64,000 nucleotides of DNA from Streptomyces sp. NBC_01485 (GTDB taxonomy: Bacteria > Actinomycetota > Actinomycetes > Streptomycetales > Streptomycetaceae): the NCBI RefSeq assembly GCF_036227125.1, contig NZ_CP109435.1, forward strand, positions 5,518,001 to 5,582,000, in the 5' to 3' direction. Positions 48,200 to 56,891 of this stretch are shown piece after piece (positions within the stretch are counted from its first letter, which is position 1; each line of letters starts with the position of its first letter). The notes below the pieces were generated by a model. It ran no database searches. It saw only the letters and a list, made by a program, of their open reading frames with translations, and had not been told where the DNA came from. Position numbers and translations under genes: made by a program.

Positions 48200-49981
48200 G
48201 TGCCGATCGTGGCTCAGAGCACCGAGACCACCGACTGGGTCTCCCGTTTCGCGGACGAGGTCATCGAGGAGTCGGAGCGCCGAGCCCCCGGCGCAGTGAC
48301 ATCAGTCGCTACCGCTCCGGCCATCGTCGTCGCGTCCGGGCTCTCCCCCTCCGGGCCCATCCACCTCGGCAACCTGCGCGAGGTCATGACCCCGCACCTC
48401 GTCGCCGACGAGATCCGCCGCCGCGGCCACCAGGTCCGGCACCTGATCTCCTGGGACGACTACGACCGCTACCGCAAGGTGCCGGCCGGTCTCGCCGGGG
48501 TCGACGAGTCGTGGGCCGAGCACATCGGCAAGCCGCTGACCTCCGTCCCGGCCCCGCCCGGATCGTCGTACCCGAACTGGGCCGAGCACTTCAAGGCCGC
48601 CATGGTCGAGGCGCTGGCCGAGCTGGGCGTCGAGTTCGACGGGATCAGCCAGACCGCGCAGTACACCTCCGGGGTGTACCGGGAGCAGGTGCTGCACGCG
48701 ATCGCGCACCGCGCCGACATCGACGCGATCCTCGACCAGTACCGGACGAAGAAGGCCCCGGCCAAGCAGAACCCGCAGAAGCAGCAGAAGCCTGTCGACG
48801 AGGCCGAGGTCGAGGCCGCCGAGGGGTCCGGGGCCGCCGCCGAGGACGACGGCAGCTCCGGGGCCGGGTCCGTGGGGTACTTCCCGTACAAGCCGTACTG
48901 CGGCAACTGCGAGAAGGACCTCACCACGGTCACCTCCTACGACGACGACACCACCGAGCTGTCCTACACCTGCACCGCCTGCGGCTTCGCCGAGACCGTC
49001 CGGCTGAACGAGTTCAACCGCGGCAAGCTGGTCTGGAAGGTCGACTGGCCGATGCGGTGGGCGTACGAGGGCGTCGTCTTCGAGCCGAGCGGTGTCGACC
49101 ACTCGTCGCCGGGGTCCTCCTTCCAGGTCGGCGGGCAGATCGTCGGGATCTTCGGCGGCAAGCAGCCCATCGGGCCGATGTACGCCTTCGTCGGCATCAG
49201 CGGCATGGCCAAGATGTCGTCGTCGAAGGGCGGGGTGCCCACCCCGGGCGACGCGCTGAAGATCATGGAGCCGCAGCTCCTGCGCTGGCTCTACGCCCGC
49301 CGCCGCCCCAACCAGTCCTTCAAGATCGCCTTCGACCAGGAGATCCAGCGGCTCTACGACGAGTGGGACAAGCTCGACGCCAAGGTCGCCGACCGCTCCG
49401 CGCTTCCGGCCGACGTCGCCGCACACGCGCGTGCCGTGGGCACGGCCGGCGGCGAGCTGCCGCGTACGGCGACGCCGCTGCCGTACCGGACGCTGGCCTC
49501 CATCGCCGACATCACCGCCGGCGAGCAGGAGCAGGCGCTGCGCATCCTCGGCGAGCTCGACCCCGAGAACCCGCTCCGCTCGCTCGACGAGGCCCGGCCG
49601 CGCTACGACAAGGCCGAGGCGTGGATCAACACCCACGTCCCCGCCGACCAGCGCACCATCGTGCGTGAGGAGCCGGACGCCGAACTGCTGAAGTCCCTCG
49701 ACGAGGCCTCCCAGCAGTCCCTGCGGCTCCTGCGCGACGGACTCGCCGACCACTGGTCGCTCGACGGCCTCACCCACCTCGTCTACGGCGTTCCCAAGGT
49801 GCAGGCCGGCTTCCCGGCCGACGCCACGCCCAAGGAACTCCCGCCCGAGATCAAGACCGCCCAGCGGACGTTCTTCGCGCTCCTCTACCACCTGCTCGTC
49901 GGCCGCGACACCGGCCCGCGTCTGCCCACGCTGCTGCTCGCGGTGGGGCAGGAGCGGGTACGGGGCCTGCTCGGCGAGTAA
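48200..49981 (+). CDS. lysS: Class I lysyl-tRNA synthetase
   Basis: 593 residues from GTG 48200, which gives MPIVAQSTETTDWVSRFADE; GTG 48209 (MAQSTETT) has better spacing to AAGAGG and may be the real start. Class I LysRS is the archaeal type also found in some actinobacteria. HIGH-type motif GLSPSGPIHLGNLRE, KMSKS-type motif AKMSSSKG, and a zinc-ribbon pair CGNCEKD and CTACGF. A charged, low-complexity insert (~195-230, Lys/Gln then Glu/Gly/Asp) precedes the ribbon. Many Streptomyces also carry a class II LysRS elsewhere; whether this one does cannot be seen here. Confidence 0.96.
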   Translation: MPIVAQSTETTDWVSRFADEVIEESERRAPGAVTSVATAPAIVVASGLSPSGPIHLGNLREVMTPHLVADEIRRRGHQVRHLISWDDYDRYRKVPAGLAGVDESWAEHIGKPLTSVPAPPGSSYPNWAEHFKAAMVEALAELGVEFDGISQTAQYTSGVYREQVLHAIAHRADIDAILDQYRTKKAPAKQNPQKQQKPVDEAEVEAAEGSGAAAEDDGSSGAGSVGYFPYKPYCGNCEKDLTTVTSYDDDTTELSYTCTACGFAETVRLNEFNRGKLVWKVDWPMRWAYEGVVFEPSGVDHSSPGSSFQVGGQIVGIFGGKQPIGPMYAFVGISGMAKMSSSKGGVPTPGDALKIMEPQLLRWLYARRRPNQSFKIAFDQEIQRLYDEWDKLDAKVADRSALPADVAAHARAVGTAGGELPRTATPLPYRTLASIADITAGEQEQALRILGELDPENPLRSLDEARPRYDKAEAWINTHVPADQRTIVREEPDAELLKSLDEASQQSLRLLRDGLADHWSLDGLTHLVYGVPKVQAGFPADATPKELPPEIKTAQRTFFALLYHLLVGRDTGPRLPTLLLAVGQERVRGLLGE

Positions 49982-50004
49982 CCCGAGTAAGTAGTCGGCG
50001 TGAG

Positions 50005-50033
50005 AAGGGGGCCCTCCTGAGGAGGGCCCCCTT
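50005..50033. terminator. Terminator after lysS
   Basis: A 13-bp stem, AAGGGGGCCCTCC (50005-50017) and its complement at 50021-50033, closed by TGA. It serves lysS and the convergent DUF2637 gene. Confidence 0.85.
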
Positions 50034-50059
50034 TCGCATTCGCTTTCGCTGTGCGCCGG

Positions 50060-51403
50060 TTACGCGATGTGGTCCTCTTCCAGTTCCGCCGCGTGACGGT
50101 TCTGGAAGCGCATGACCATCCGCTTCGCATCGGCATCAGGAACGGGAGCGCCGTACGTCGCCTCGACGTCGTCGCTGAACTGGCTCGGGGTCGGGTAGCC
50201 GCCGCTGCTTATCGACTGCTTGAAGACCTGGTAGTACGACTCCTCGTCCGGCTCCACGACCGGCGTGCCGCCGCCCTCGCCCAGCTCGCGGCTGCGGTTC
50301 GGGCCCACCGGGATGGGGAAGGAACCCGTCTCCTCCGGGGAGGGCTCCCGGGCGGGGGGCTCCTCCTGGTACTGGTCCGCGTACTGCTCGGCCTGCTGCT
50401 CCCCCGCGTACCAGTCGGCGTACTGCTCGGCCGGGTCGTACGCGGGGTCGTACGTCGGGTCGTAGCCGCCCTGGTACGCGATGGCCCGGGGGTCCCGCGC
50501 CTGGAGCCACGGGTTCTGGTCGTCCTCGGGCGGCTGCGCTTGTGGCTGTGGTTGCTGCTGCGACTGCTGCTGCGGTTGTTGCTGTAGCTGCCGCTGTTGC
50601 ACGGGGGCCGGTGCCAGCTCCTGCAGTTCCTGCTGAGACACCTGGGGCTGGGGTTGCGTCTGGGGCTGGGCCTGCGCCTGTACCGGGATCGGGATCGGGG
50701 GGAGGAGGGCCGGTTCGATGCCTGCCGCTGCCAGGCCCGCCGGGGCCGTTTCCGCCAGGGGGACGCCGTAGCGGGCCAGGCGCAGGGGCATCAGGGACTC
50801 CACCGGGGCCTTGCGACGCCACGCCCGGCCGAAGCGGGAACGCAGCCTCGCCTGGTAGACGAGACGTTCCTGCTCCAACTTGATCACCTGGTCGTAGGAG
50901 CGCAGCTCCCACAGCTTCATACGACGCCAGAGGAGGAACGTCGGCAGCGGGGAGAGCAGCCAGCGCGTGATGCGCACGCCCTCCATGTGCTTGTCGGCCG
51001 TGATGTCCGCGATCCGGCCGATGGCGTGCCGCGCCGCCTCCACCGCGACGACGAACAGGATCGGGATCACCGCGTGCATGCCCGTGCCCAGCGGGTCCGG
51101 CCAGGCCGCCGCGCCGTTGAACGCGATCGTCGCCGCCGTCAGCAGCCACGCCGTCTGACGCAGCAGCGGGAAGGGGATGCGGATCCACGTCAGCAGCAGA
51201 TCCAGGGCCAGCAGGACGCAGATGCCCGCGTCGATGCCGATCGGGAACACGTAGGAGAAGTTCCCGAAACCCTTCTCGAGAGCCAGCTCACGGACGGCCG
51301 CGTACGAACCGGCGAAGCCGATGCCGGCGATGATCACGGCGCCGGTCACGACCACGCCGATGAGAACGCGGTGCGTCCGGGTCAGCTCTATTCGCTCGGA
51401 CAC
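50060..51403 (-). CDS. DUF2637 domain-containing membrane protein
   Basis: 447 residues from GTG 51403 with GGGAGGGGAG upstream. The N-terminal ~165 residues carry four membrane helices (VLIGVVVTGAVIIAGIGFAG; the YVFPIGIDAGICVLLALDLLL segment; a TAWLLTAATIAFNGAAAWPDP segment; AVIPILFVVAVEAARHAI), the DUF2637 pattern also seen in Spd-type spread proteins of Streptomyces conjugative plasmids. The rest is cytoplasmic: a basic helix, then Gln/Pro-rich repeats (QAQAQPQTQPQPQ), Tyr/Asp-rich repeats (YDPTYDPAYDPAEQYADWY) and an acidic C-terminus. Role unknown. The two DUF3558 lipoprotein genes upstream run in the same direction. Confidence 0.85.
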   Translation of the reverse strand: MSERIELTRTHRVLIGVVVTGAVIIAGIGFAGSYAAVRELALEKGFGNFSYVFPIGIDAGICVLLALDLLLTWIRIPFPLLRQTAWLLTAATIAFNGAAAWPDPLGTGMHAVIPILFVVAVEAARHAIGRIADITADKHMEGVRITRWLLSPLPTFLLWRRMKLWELRSYDQVIKLEQERLVYQARLRSRFGRAWRRKAPVESLMPLRLARYGVPLAETAPAGLAAAGIEPALLPPIPIPVQAQAQPQTQPQPQVSQQELQELAPAPVQQRQLQQQPQQQSQQQPQPQAQPPEDDQNPWLQARDPRAIAYQGGYDPTYDPAYDPAEQYADWYAGEQQAEQYADQYQEEPPAREPSPEETGSFPIPVGPNRSRELGEGGGTPVVEPDEESYYQVFKQSISSGGYPTPSQFSDDVEATYGAPVPDADAKRMVMRFQNRHAAELEEDHIA

Positions 51404-51479
51404 CCGTACTCCCCTCCCGTTGCGTGTTCCTGCGCGCAACAGGGTGGCACATGTGTACGGCAAACGCGTTGCCGGACCG

Positions 51480-52481
51480 TCAGCTCTTCGGCCCGGCGGA
51501 CGCCTTCGGAGCCGCCGCGGCGGCCTTGGACGCCGTCGCCGACGCGGTGGCGGACGGGGTCGCCTTCGCAGTCGGGGAGGCCGAGGAGGAGGCCGACGAG
51601 GAGGCGGACTTCGAGGGGGCAGAGGTGGCCGGGGCGCTCGGGGCCGAGGACGACGTACCCGAACTCCCGCCGCCGCCCTCGCCGTTGGCCGACTGCACCG
51701 AGGCCACGGCCTCCTTCGCCGCCTTCTCCGCCGACTTCGTCAGGGTGTCCGCGCTCGGCGTCTTGTCGCCCGCCAGACCGGCACCGTTGTAGTCGAGCGT
51801 GACGACGACGTTCTCCACCCGCGCCACGATCGTCTGCTGCTTGAAAGCGCCTTCCGACTTCTTCAGGTCGTACCGCACGAGCGTCGCCTCGTCGCCCGTC
51901 CCGGCGGCCGGCGTCGCCTTCACGTTCTTCGCGCCCGCCACCGCCTGCGCGTCCTTGACCTGCTTCGCGTAGTACGTCTGCGCCTGCGACTCACCGTCGC
52001 CGGTCGTCGGGTCCGAGTCGAAACGCAACAGGGACACGTTCAGCCAGCGGAACTGCGAGCCCTTCACACCATTGTTGGCCAGACTCGACCAGGAACAGTT
52101 CGCCCGGGCGGCCGTGTCGCTGGACGTCCCCTCCTTGCCGGAGGACGTCCCCTTCGGCACCAGCTCCGTCAGCGTCTTCTTCGACAGCACCGCGCACGCC
52201 TCGGGCAGCGTCTTGTACGCCGCCGCCTGCACGGTCGGCGCGGCGCTCGCCGCCGAGTCGTCGCCGGAACCGGTGGAGGCACTGGTGTCCTGCGCGTCGT
52301 TCCCCGAGTCGGAGCCGGAGTCCGAGGAGCAGCCCGCGGCGATCAGCATCACCGGGACGGCCACCGCCGCGGCCAGGAGGCGGTTCAGCCCTCCGGCACG
52401 CTTCACGCGCCCGTCACGCTGCTCACACTGGTCAAACTGGCCGTCTCGCTGGGCTCGTCGCTGCATGGTTCCTTCACTCAT
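51480..52481 (-). CDS. DUF3558 family lipoprotein (first of two paralogues)
   Basis: 333 residues from ATG 52481, or 328 from ATG 52466, which has GAAGGAA close by; neither site is ideal. A long N-region leads to a type II signal peptide with lipobox LIAAGC, so the mature protein is anchored outside the membrane. DUF3558-like core: TLPEACAVLSKKTLTELVPK, then ARANCSWSSL and VVVTLDYNGAG. The C-terminal ~65 residues are Ser/Ala/Pro-only, probably a wall spacer. Paralogous to the next gene (same PEAC and RNCxW-type motifs), so the pair arose by duplication. Function unknown. Confidence 0.83.
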   Translation of the reverse strand: MSEGTMQRRAQRDGQFDQCEQRDGRVKRAGGLNRLLAAAVAVPVMLIAAGCSSDSGSDSGNDAQDTSASTGSGDDSAASAAPTVQAAAYKTLPEACAVLSKKTLTELVPKGTSSGKEGTSSDTAARANCSWSSLANNGVKGSQFRWLNVSLLRFDSDPTTGDGESQAQTYYAKQVKDAQAVAGAKNVKATPAAGTGDEATLVRYDLKKSEGAFKQQTIVARVENVVVTLDYNGAGLAGDKTPSADTLTKSAEKAAKEAVASVQSANGEGGGGSSGTSSSAPSAPATSAPSKSASSSASSSASPTAKATPSATASATASKAAAAAPKASAGPKS

Positions 52482-52599
52482 GACGCTCGTGGTTCCTGCG
52501 GTCGGATCGGGTCCGAGGGGCCACGGTACGCGGTGAAGAAGCCGTGCGGTTCCGCTTCAAGGGCTTTACGAGGACGACGCGAGCGGCGCCGAAGTGGCC

Positions 52600-53433
52600 T
52601 CAGCCGGCCAGGGAGTCGGCGAGCTGCGCCGCCAGTTTCCGGGCCTTGTCCTGCATTTCCTCGCTGTCCGGGACCACGCCCACGGTCGCCGGCTGCTCGT
52701 CGTATTCGATCGTCACGATGACGTTCGACGTGCGGAACGCCACAGTCACCGTGCGCTGCTTGGCGGTCGAACCGGAGCTGCTGAGCGCGTCGTCGATGAA
52801 CGCGTCGTCGCCGAGGTCGTCCAGGAGACGGGGCTGGATGTCGGCGGCGGGGACGGTGGAGGTGGAGGAGGGAGATGCTGAGGTCGAGGTGGAGAGGGAC
52901 GGCGACGGGGATGCCGAGGCGGAGGCTGAAGAAGACGGGCTCGGGCTGGTCGGGCCGGCCGTCGACGTGCTGGGCGCGACGGGCGCCGGGAGGTCGGCCG
53001 CCGTCACCTTGTTCGCGAAGAGGGTCTCCGCCTGGGTGTCGTCGCTGACGGCGTTGTCGTAGGAGACGACCCGCTCGAAATCGACGTAGAGGTGGTCGGT
53101 GGCGTCAGCCGACTCCACCTTCCAACGGCAGCCCACCTTGCGGTCCGTGTCGTACGTCAGCGTCGCCTGGCCCGCGTAGGCGGCCGTGCGCCGGGCCTCG
53201 TCGGCGAGCTGCTTGATGCCGGGGAGGAGGGAGTCCAGGGTGGAGCGGCTGACCACGCCGCAGGCCTCCGGGAGCGTGGCGTACTTGCCGGGCTGCGCGG
53301 CTGCGGTGGAGGTGCCGGGCTCGCCCGGGTTGGAGTTGTCCGTCGAGCCGCCCTCGTCCGAGCCGCCGGTGCAGGCGGCCAGCAGCGCCGCGAGGAGCAC
53401 GACGACGCCGGGTACGTACGCCTTCCGCTGCAC
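52600..53433 (-). CDS. DUF3558 family lipoprotein (second paralogue)
   Basis: 277 residues from GTG 53433 with a GAGGAG site upstream. Signal peptide with lipobox LLAACT. Core features parallel the downstream gene: TLPEACGVVSRSTLDSLLPG, VGCRWKVESA, VIVTIEYDEQP. A Ser/Ala/Thr-rich repeat sits in the middle (~155-200) rather than at the end. The cell-surface location is clear from the lipobox; the ligand is unknown. Confidence 0.83.
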   Translation of the reverse strand: MQRKAYVPGVVVLLAALLAACTGGSDEGGSTDNSNPGEPGTSTAAAQPGKYATLPEACGVVSRSTLDSLLPGIKQLADEARRTAAYAGQATLTYDTDRKVGCRWKVESADATDHLYVDFERVVSYDNAVSDDTQAETLFANKVTAADLPAPVAPSTSTAGPTSPSPSSSASASASPSPSLSTSTSASPSSTSTVPAADIQPRLLDDLGDDAFIDDALSSSGSTAKQRTVTVAFRTSNVIVTIEYDEQPATVGVVPDSEEMQDKARKLAAQLADSLAG

Positions 53434-53658
53434 GGTCGGCTCCTCTCGATGGTGATGCGTGGTGGCTCTCGGGGGACGGGTGTCCCGGTCTCCCCGTGTC
53501 CTCGCTGGTTAATCGCTTGCCGGGCGAGGGTGGCCCCGGCAGACAATGTGTATCGCACGCAACACCGTGGATGCCGGTCCGCCGTCCGTTTTCATTGACC
53601 TTGGCCCTGGTTTTGCGACCTATGACTTTTGTATGGATTCCAGGGGAATGAGGATGTT

Positions 53659-54852
53659 ATGTCGTACGTGGAGATGCCGGGCGCGAAGGTACCCATCCGT
53701 ATGTGGGCCGACCCCGCGTCGGTCGAGGAGGGGGCGCTGCAGCAACTCCGCAACGTCGCGACCCTGCCGTGGATCAAGGGCCTCGCGGTCATGCCGGACG
53801 TCCACTACGGGAAGGGCGCGACGGTCGGCTCGGTCATCGCGATGCAGGGGGCTGTGTGTCCTGCGGCGGTGGGGGTCGACATCGGGTGCGGGATGTCGGC
53901 GGTCAAGACGTCGTTGACGGCGAACGACCTGCCCGGGGACCTGTCTCGGCTTCGGTCGAAGGTGGAGCAGGCTATTCCGGTGGGGCGGGGGATGCATGAC
54001 AGTGCCGTTGAGCCGGGGCGGTTCCATGGGTTGGCCACCGCGGGGTGGGACGACTTCTGGGGGCGGTTCGAGGGGGTTGCGGAGGCGGTGAAGTTCCGTC
54101 ATGGGCGTGCAGAAAAGCAGATGGGGACGCTTGGAAGCGGAAACCACATGATCGAAGTCTGTCTCGATCAGTCAAATGCGGTCTGGCTCATGCTGCACTC
54201 CGGTTCCCGGAACATCGGCAAGGAACTGGCCGAGCATCACATCGGTGTTGCTCAGAAGCTCCCGCACAACCAGGGGCTGGTCGACCGCGACCTGGCCGTC
54301 TTCGTGTCGGACACCCCGCAGATGGCCGCGTACCGGAACGATCTGTACTGGGCTCAGGAGTATGCCAAGTACAACCGCGCGATCATGATGGCGCTGCTGA
54401 AGGACGTCGTCCGCAAGGAGTTCAAGAAGGCCAAGCCGACCTTCGAGTCCGAGATCTCTTGCCACCATAACTATGTGGCGGAGGAGCGGTATGAAGGCAT
54501 GGACCTTCTGGTCACGCGCAAGGGTGCGATTCGCGCCGGTTCCGGTGAGTACGGGATCATTCCCGGTTCGATGGGCACCAGCTCGTACATCGTGAAGGGC
54601 CTCGGCAACGAGAAGGCTTTCAACTCGGCTTCGCACGGGGCGGGTCGGCGCATGAGCCGGAACGCGGCGAAGCGGCATTTCACGGTGCGGGATCTGGAGG
54701 AGCAGACGCGGGGTGTGGAGTGCCGCAAGGACTCCGGCGTGCTCGACGAGATTCCGGGTGCCTACAAGAACATCGACCAGGTGATGGATCAGCAGCGAGA
54801 CCTGGTCGAGGTGGTGGCGAAGCTGAAGCAGTTCATCTGTGTGAAGGGGTGA
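53659..54852 (+). CDS. rtcB: RtcB family RNA ligase
   Basis: 397 residues from ATG 53659, GAGG five bases upstream. RtcB joins RNA 2',3'-cyclic phosphate or 3'-phosphate ends to 5'-OH ends using GTP and Mn2+. All expected active-site residues are seen: Cys77 in DIGCGM, Asn162 and His163 in GSGNH, Glu166, His180 in HSGSR, His269/His270 in SCHHNY and the guanylylated His326 in HGAGRRMSR. No archease gene is near. Codon use is uneven: residues 151-174, around GSGNH, have 10 of 24 codons ending in A or T. A LAGLIDADG endonuclease gene faces it 49 bases downstream. Confidence 0.95.
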   Translation: MSYVEMPGAKVPIRMWADPASVEEGALQQLRNVATLPWIKGLAVMPDVHYGKGATVGSVIAMQGAVCPAAVGVDIGCGMSAVKTSLTANDLPGDLSRLRSKVEQAIPVGRGMHDSAVEPGRFHGLATAGWDDFWGRFEGVAEAVKFRHGRAEKQMGTLGSGNHMIEVCLDQSNAVWLMLHSGSRNIGKELAEHHIGVAQKLPHNQGLVDRDLAVFVSDTPQMAAYRNDLYWAQEYAKYNRAIMMALLKDVVRKEFKKAKPTFESEISCHHNYVAEERYEGMDLLVTRKGAIRAGSGEYGIIPGSMGTSSYIVKGLGNEKAFNSASHGAGRRMSRNAAKRHFTVRDLEEQTRGVECRKDSGVLDEIPGAYKNIDQVMDQQRDLVEVVAKLKQFICVKG

Positions 54853-54868
54853 AGGGGTGGAAGCGAGA

Positions 54869-54899
54869 GGGGCCGAGCCATTATGGCTCGGCCCCCTTT
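54869..54899. terminator. Terminator between rtcB and the LAGLIDADG gene
   Basis: A 12-bp stem, GGGGCCGAGCCA (54869-54880) with its complement at 54884-54895, a TTA loop and CCTTT after it. Placed between convergent genes. Confidence 0.88.
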
Positions 54900-54901
54900 G
54901 C

Positions 54902-55735
54902 TTACTGATCGTTTGCCGGCATCGGGACTTGTCCGGTCCGCAACCGCCAGAGGCGCAAGCTGCAACTCTGGACGGTTCTGTCCAATGCTTCAGCAGCCGG
55001 CTCGGCGTTGTTGTGTTCCAGCAGAACTCGGTCTTCCCATACCTTCCAACGGCGGTGGCTCATCACCTTCATGCCTGCCGGGCGCGTCCACGCTGAGAGC
55101 GAGTCGGCTGCTGACTGCTTCCGCTCCAGTGAGAGGCAGCCGGAGTAGTAGAGATGGGCTGCCAGCTTCTGGGCGTTCTCCTTTGTGTAGAGGATGTTGT
55201 AGATCGCGTCCCGGGTGTTGCGCTTGAAGTTGCGCTCGGCGCCTGTGACTTCCTGGGCGTACTGGCACAGATAGGCGGCGATGGCCGTGCTGGCCGTGGT
55301 GAGGGAGACGAAAGGGAAGCCCTTGCTCGTGCAGCCCACTGAGCCGTCGGCGTCGATGACGCCCCGGATGTAGTCGCGTTGTGAGAACTCGCCGAGTGGT
55401 GGGGAGATCGTCTTCGATTTCCGGCCGTAGGGCAGGCCGAGCCCGTTGAGTTTGGTCCTGGCTTCGAGGGAGCAGAGGCTCCAGACCGCCGAGTGAGCGG
55501 TCTTGGAGAAATTCGTCGATCTTGTACGTTCGCTGATGCTGCTGTTGTACGGCGTCAGCTTCTGGAACTTACCGAGAAGCTCGATATCCCGTGCGTTGAT
55601 TTCCACGGTCAACCGTCCGCGCTGACGCGACTGTTGGGAGAGATGCCCGTCCGCCTGCAAGAAGCCGAACATGTACGCGTACTCCGGGACCCTGAGATCC
55701 ATGAACTGGTGAGGGATAGGCTCGCAGTCAGCCAT
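54902..55735 (-). CDS. Free-standing LAGLIDADG homing endonuclease-like protein
   Basis: 277 residues from ATG 55735. Two LAGLIDADG helices are visible: MFGFLQADG (22-30) and YIRGVIDADG (122-131), each with its catalytic Asp, about 100 residues apart, as in single-chain (pseudo-dimeric) enzymes. There are no splicing motifs and no host protein fused to it, so it is not an intein at present. GC content and codon use (tct, aaa, ttg, tat) are clearly unlike the neighbours, a sign of transfer. It lies tail-to-tail with rtcB, a gene that hosts inteins in other organisms. It could be a mobile remnant or a domesticated regulator (WhiA-like proteins share this fold). Confidence 0.85.
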   Translation of the reverse strand: MADCEPIPHQFMDLRVPEYAYMFGFLQADGHLSQQSRQRGRLTVEINARDIELLGKFQKLTPYNSSISERTRSTNFSKTAHSAVWSLCSLEARTKLNGLGLPYGRKSKTISPPLGEFSQRDYIRGVIDADGSVGCTSKGFPFVSLTTASTAIAAYLCQYAQEVTGAERNFKRNTRDAIYNILYTKENAQKLAAHLYYSGCLSLERKQSAADSLSAWTRPAGMKVMSHRRWKVWEDRVLLEHNNAEPAAEALDRTVQSCSLRLWRLRTGQVPMPANDQ

Positions 55736-55882
55736 GAGGAAGTGATTCCTTCCTTGCTGGTCAGGCCCTTGCCAGGGATGCCGGTCCCGGGTGAGGGCCG
55801 TCGTGTTCGACGTTTCTGACGTGAGCCTAGATCGCCAGTTCGTCCGTCGATCGGGTGATCTGCGACGTTCACTCGTGTGGGT

Positions 55883-56578
55883 TCAGGTGAGTCGTTTCTC
55901 CAGCAGTGTCACCGCGTACGGGCTGCCCGGTCCGTCGTTCTTCGAGCGCTGTTCTCCTGCGACCCTGTAGCCCGCCGACTCGTAGTACGTGCGGAGGCGC
56001 GGGTTGGTGGAGAGGCAGTCCAGGCGGGCGTAGGGGCGGTTTGTTGCGGTGATGCGGGATTCCGCCTGCACCAGCATCTTGCGGCCCGTGCCCGGTGGTG
56101 ATGTGTGGGGGGTCGTCATCAGGCGGTGGATGTAGCCGGCTTCCGGGGGGCGGGGGCCCCAGGCGGCCGGGTCGTCCCACCAGAGTTCCCAGGCGCCGGT
56201 CGGTGTTCCGGCCGCGTATGTCAGCCAGACCTCGCCCTCGTGCATGCGGTTGACGAAGTGGGCTTCGGTCTTTTCGCCCGGCTGCCATTGCCTTATGCCT
56301 CGGGCCAGTTGCCACAGCGCCGCCGTGTCGTGGTAGGTGAAGGAGCCGCTCTCCGGGATCCGGCCTCTCGAGTCCGCCTCCCACGGGTGGCGCAGGTCGA
56401 TCACCGTGCGGATGCCGAGGGAGAGGAAGCGGTCCCAGTCGGGGGTGTCCGGTGTCAGTTTGCCGAGGGAGTCCGCGCGGAACAGGTGGCCGGGGCGGAC
56501 TCGGTCGCCGGTGCCGGTCGGGTATCCGCCCAGGTCGCGGAAGTTGTGCACCGTCTCGAACGGTATGTGTCTGTCCAC
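55883..56578 (-). pseudogene. Chimera of truncated tyrosine phosphatase and truncated GNAT acetyltransferase
   Basis: 231 residues in one open frame from GTG 56578. Residues ~8-84 match the N-terminus of the Tyr-phosphatase-3 family (HNFRDLGGYPTGTGDRVRPG, HLFRADSLGKLT, LGIRTVIDLRHPWEADSRG), but the sequence leaves that family before the active-site HCxxGKDRTG. From ~85 it continues as a GNAT acetyltransferase (WQLARGIRQWQPGE, GEVWLTYAAGTPTGAWELWW, GTGRKMLVQAESRI, CLSTNPRLRTYYESAGYRVA), missing about its first 20 residues. The junction at about 56326 points to a deletion that fused two neighbouring genes. The phosphatase half cannot be active; the acetyltransferase half may be. No good ribosome-binding site is seen. 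Confidence 0.75.
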
Positions 56579-56663
56579 GGACAGGACTTTAGGGCGGGGT
56601 GGGAACCGGGGCGGGTTGCGGTGCCGGGATGTGTTGCGGCGTCGGCTTCGGTGCCCTGAGCTG

Positions 56664-56891
56664 TTACTTCGCGTGGCGGACTGCGTAGATCATGACGAAC
56701 GCGATGATGTGGATGCCGAAGAGGAAGTACGCCAGGAAGACCCACATGTGGCGTTCGTTCTTCGTTTCCTGGATCAGGCGGCGTTGTTCCAGTTCCAGGG
56801 CCAGTTCCAGGGCCAGGGACTTCGCCGCCTCGTCCGCCTCGTCCGCCTCGTCCGCCTCGTCCGCCTCGTCCGGCTTGTTCTGGTCGGGCAT
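56664..56891 (-). CDS. Small membrane protein with (Asp-Glu-Ala)n repeat
   Basis: 75 residues from ATG 56891; GTG 56894 is also possible. The start overlaps the SDR stop, so the two genes are translationally coupled. An acidic N-terminus with five DEA repeats leads to a helical Leu/Glu stretch (SLALELALELEQRRLIQETK) and one C-terminal membrane helix (MWVFLAYFLFGIHIIAFVMI), ending in a basic tail. The protein is a tail-anchored type with an intracellular acidic coil. Function unknown. Confidence 0.78.
   Translation of the reverse strand: MPDQNKPDEADEADEADEADEAAKSLALELALELEQRRLIQETKNERHMWVFLAYFLFGIHIIAFVMIYAVRHAK
56827..56871. repeat. 9-bp tandem repeat (5 copies)
   Basis: GCCTCGTCC repeated five times without a mismatch; on the coding strand it gives five DEA tripeptides in the small membrane protein. 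Copy number changes would keep the frame. Confidence 0.9.

Noticed and set aside
54902-55735. Intein in rtcB
   Set aside because: rtcB is uninterrupted and the endonuclease gene is on the other strand without splicing motifs.
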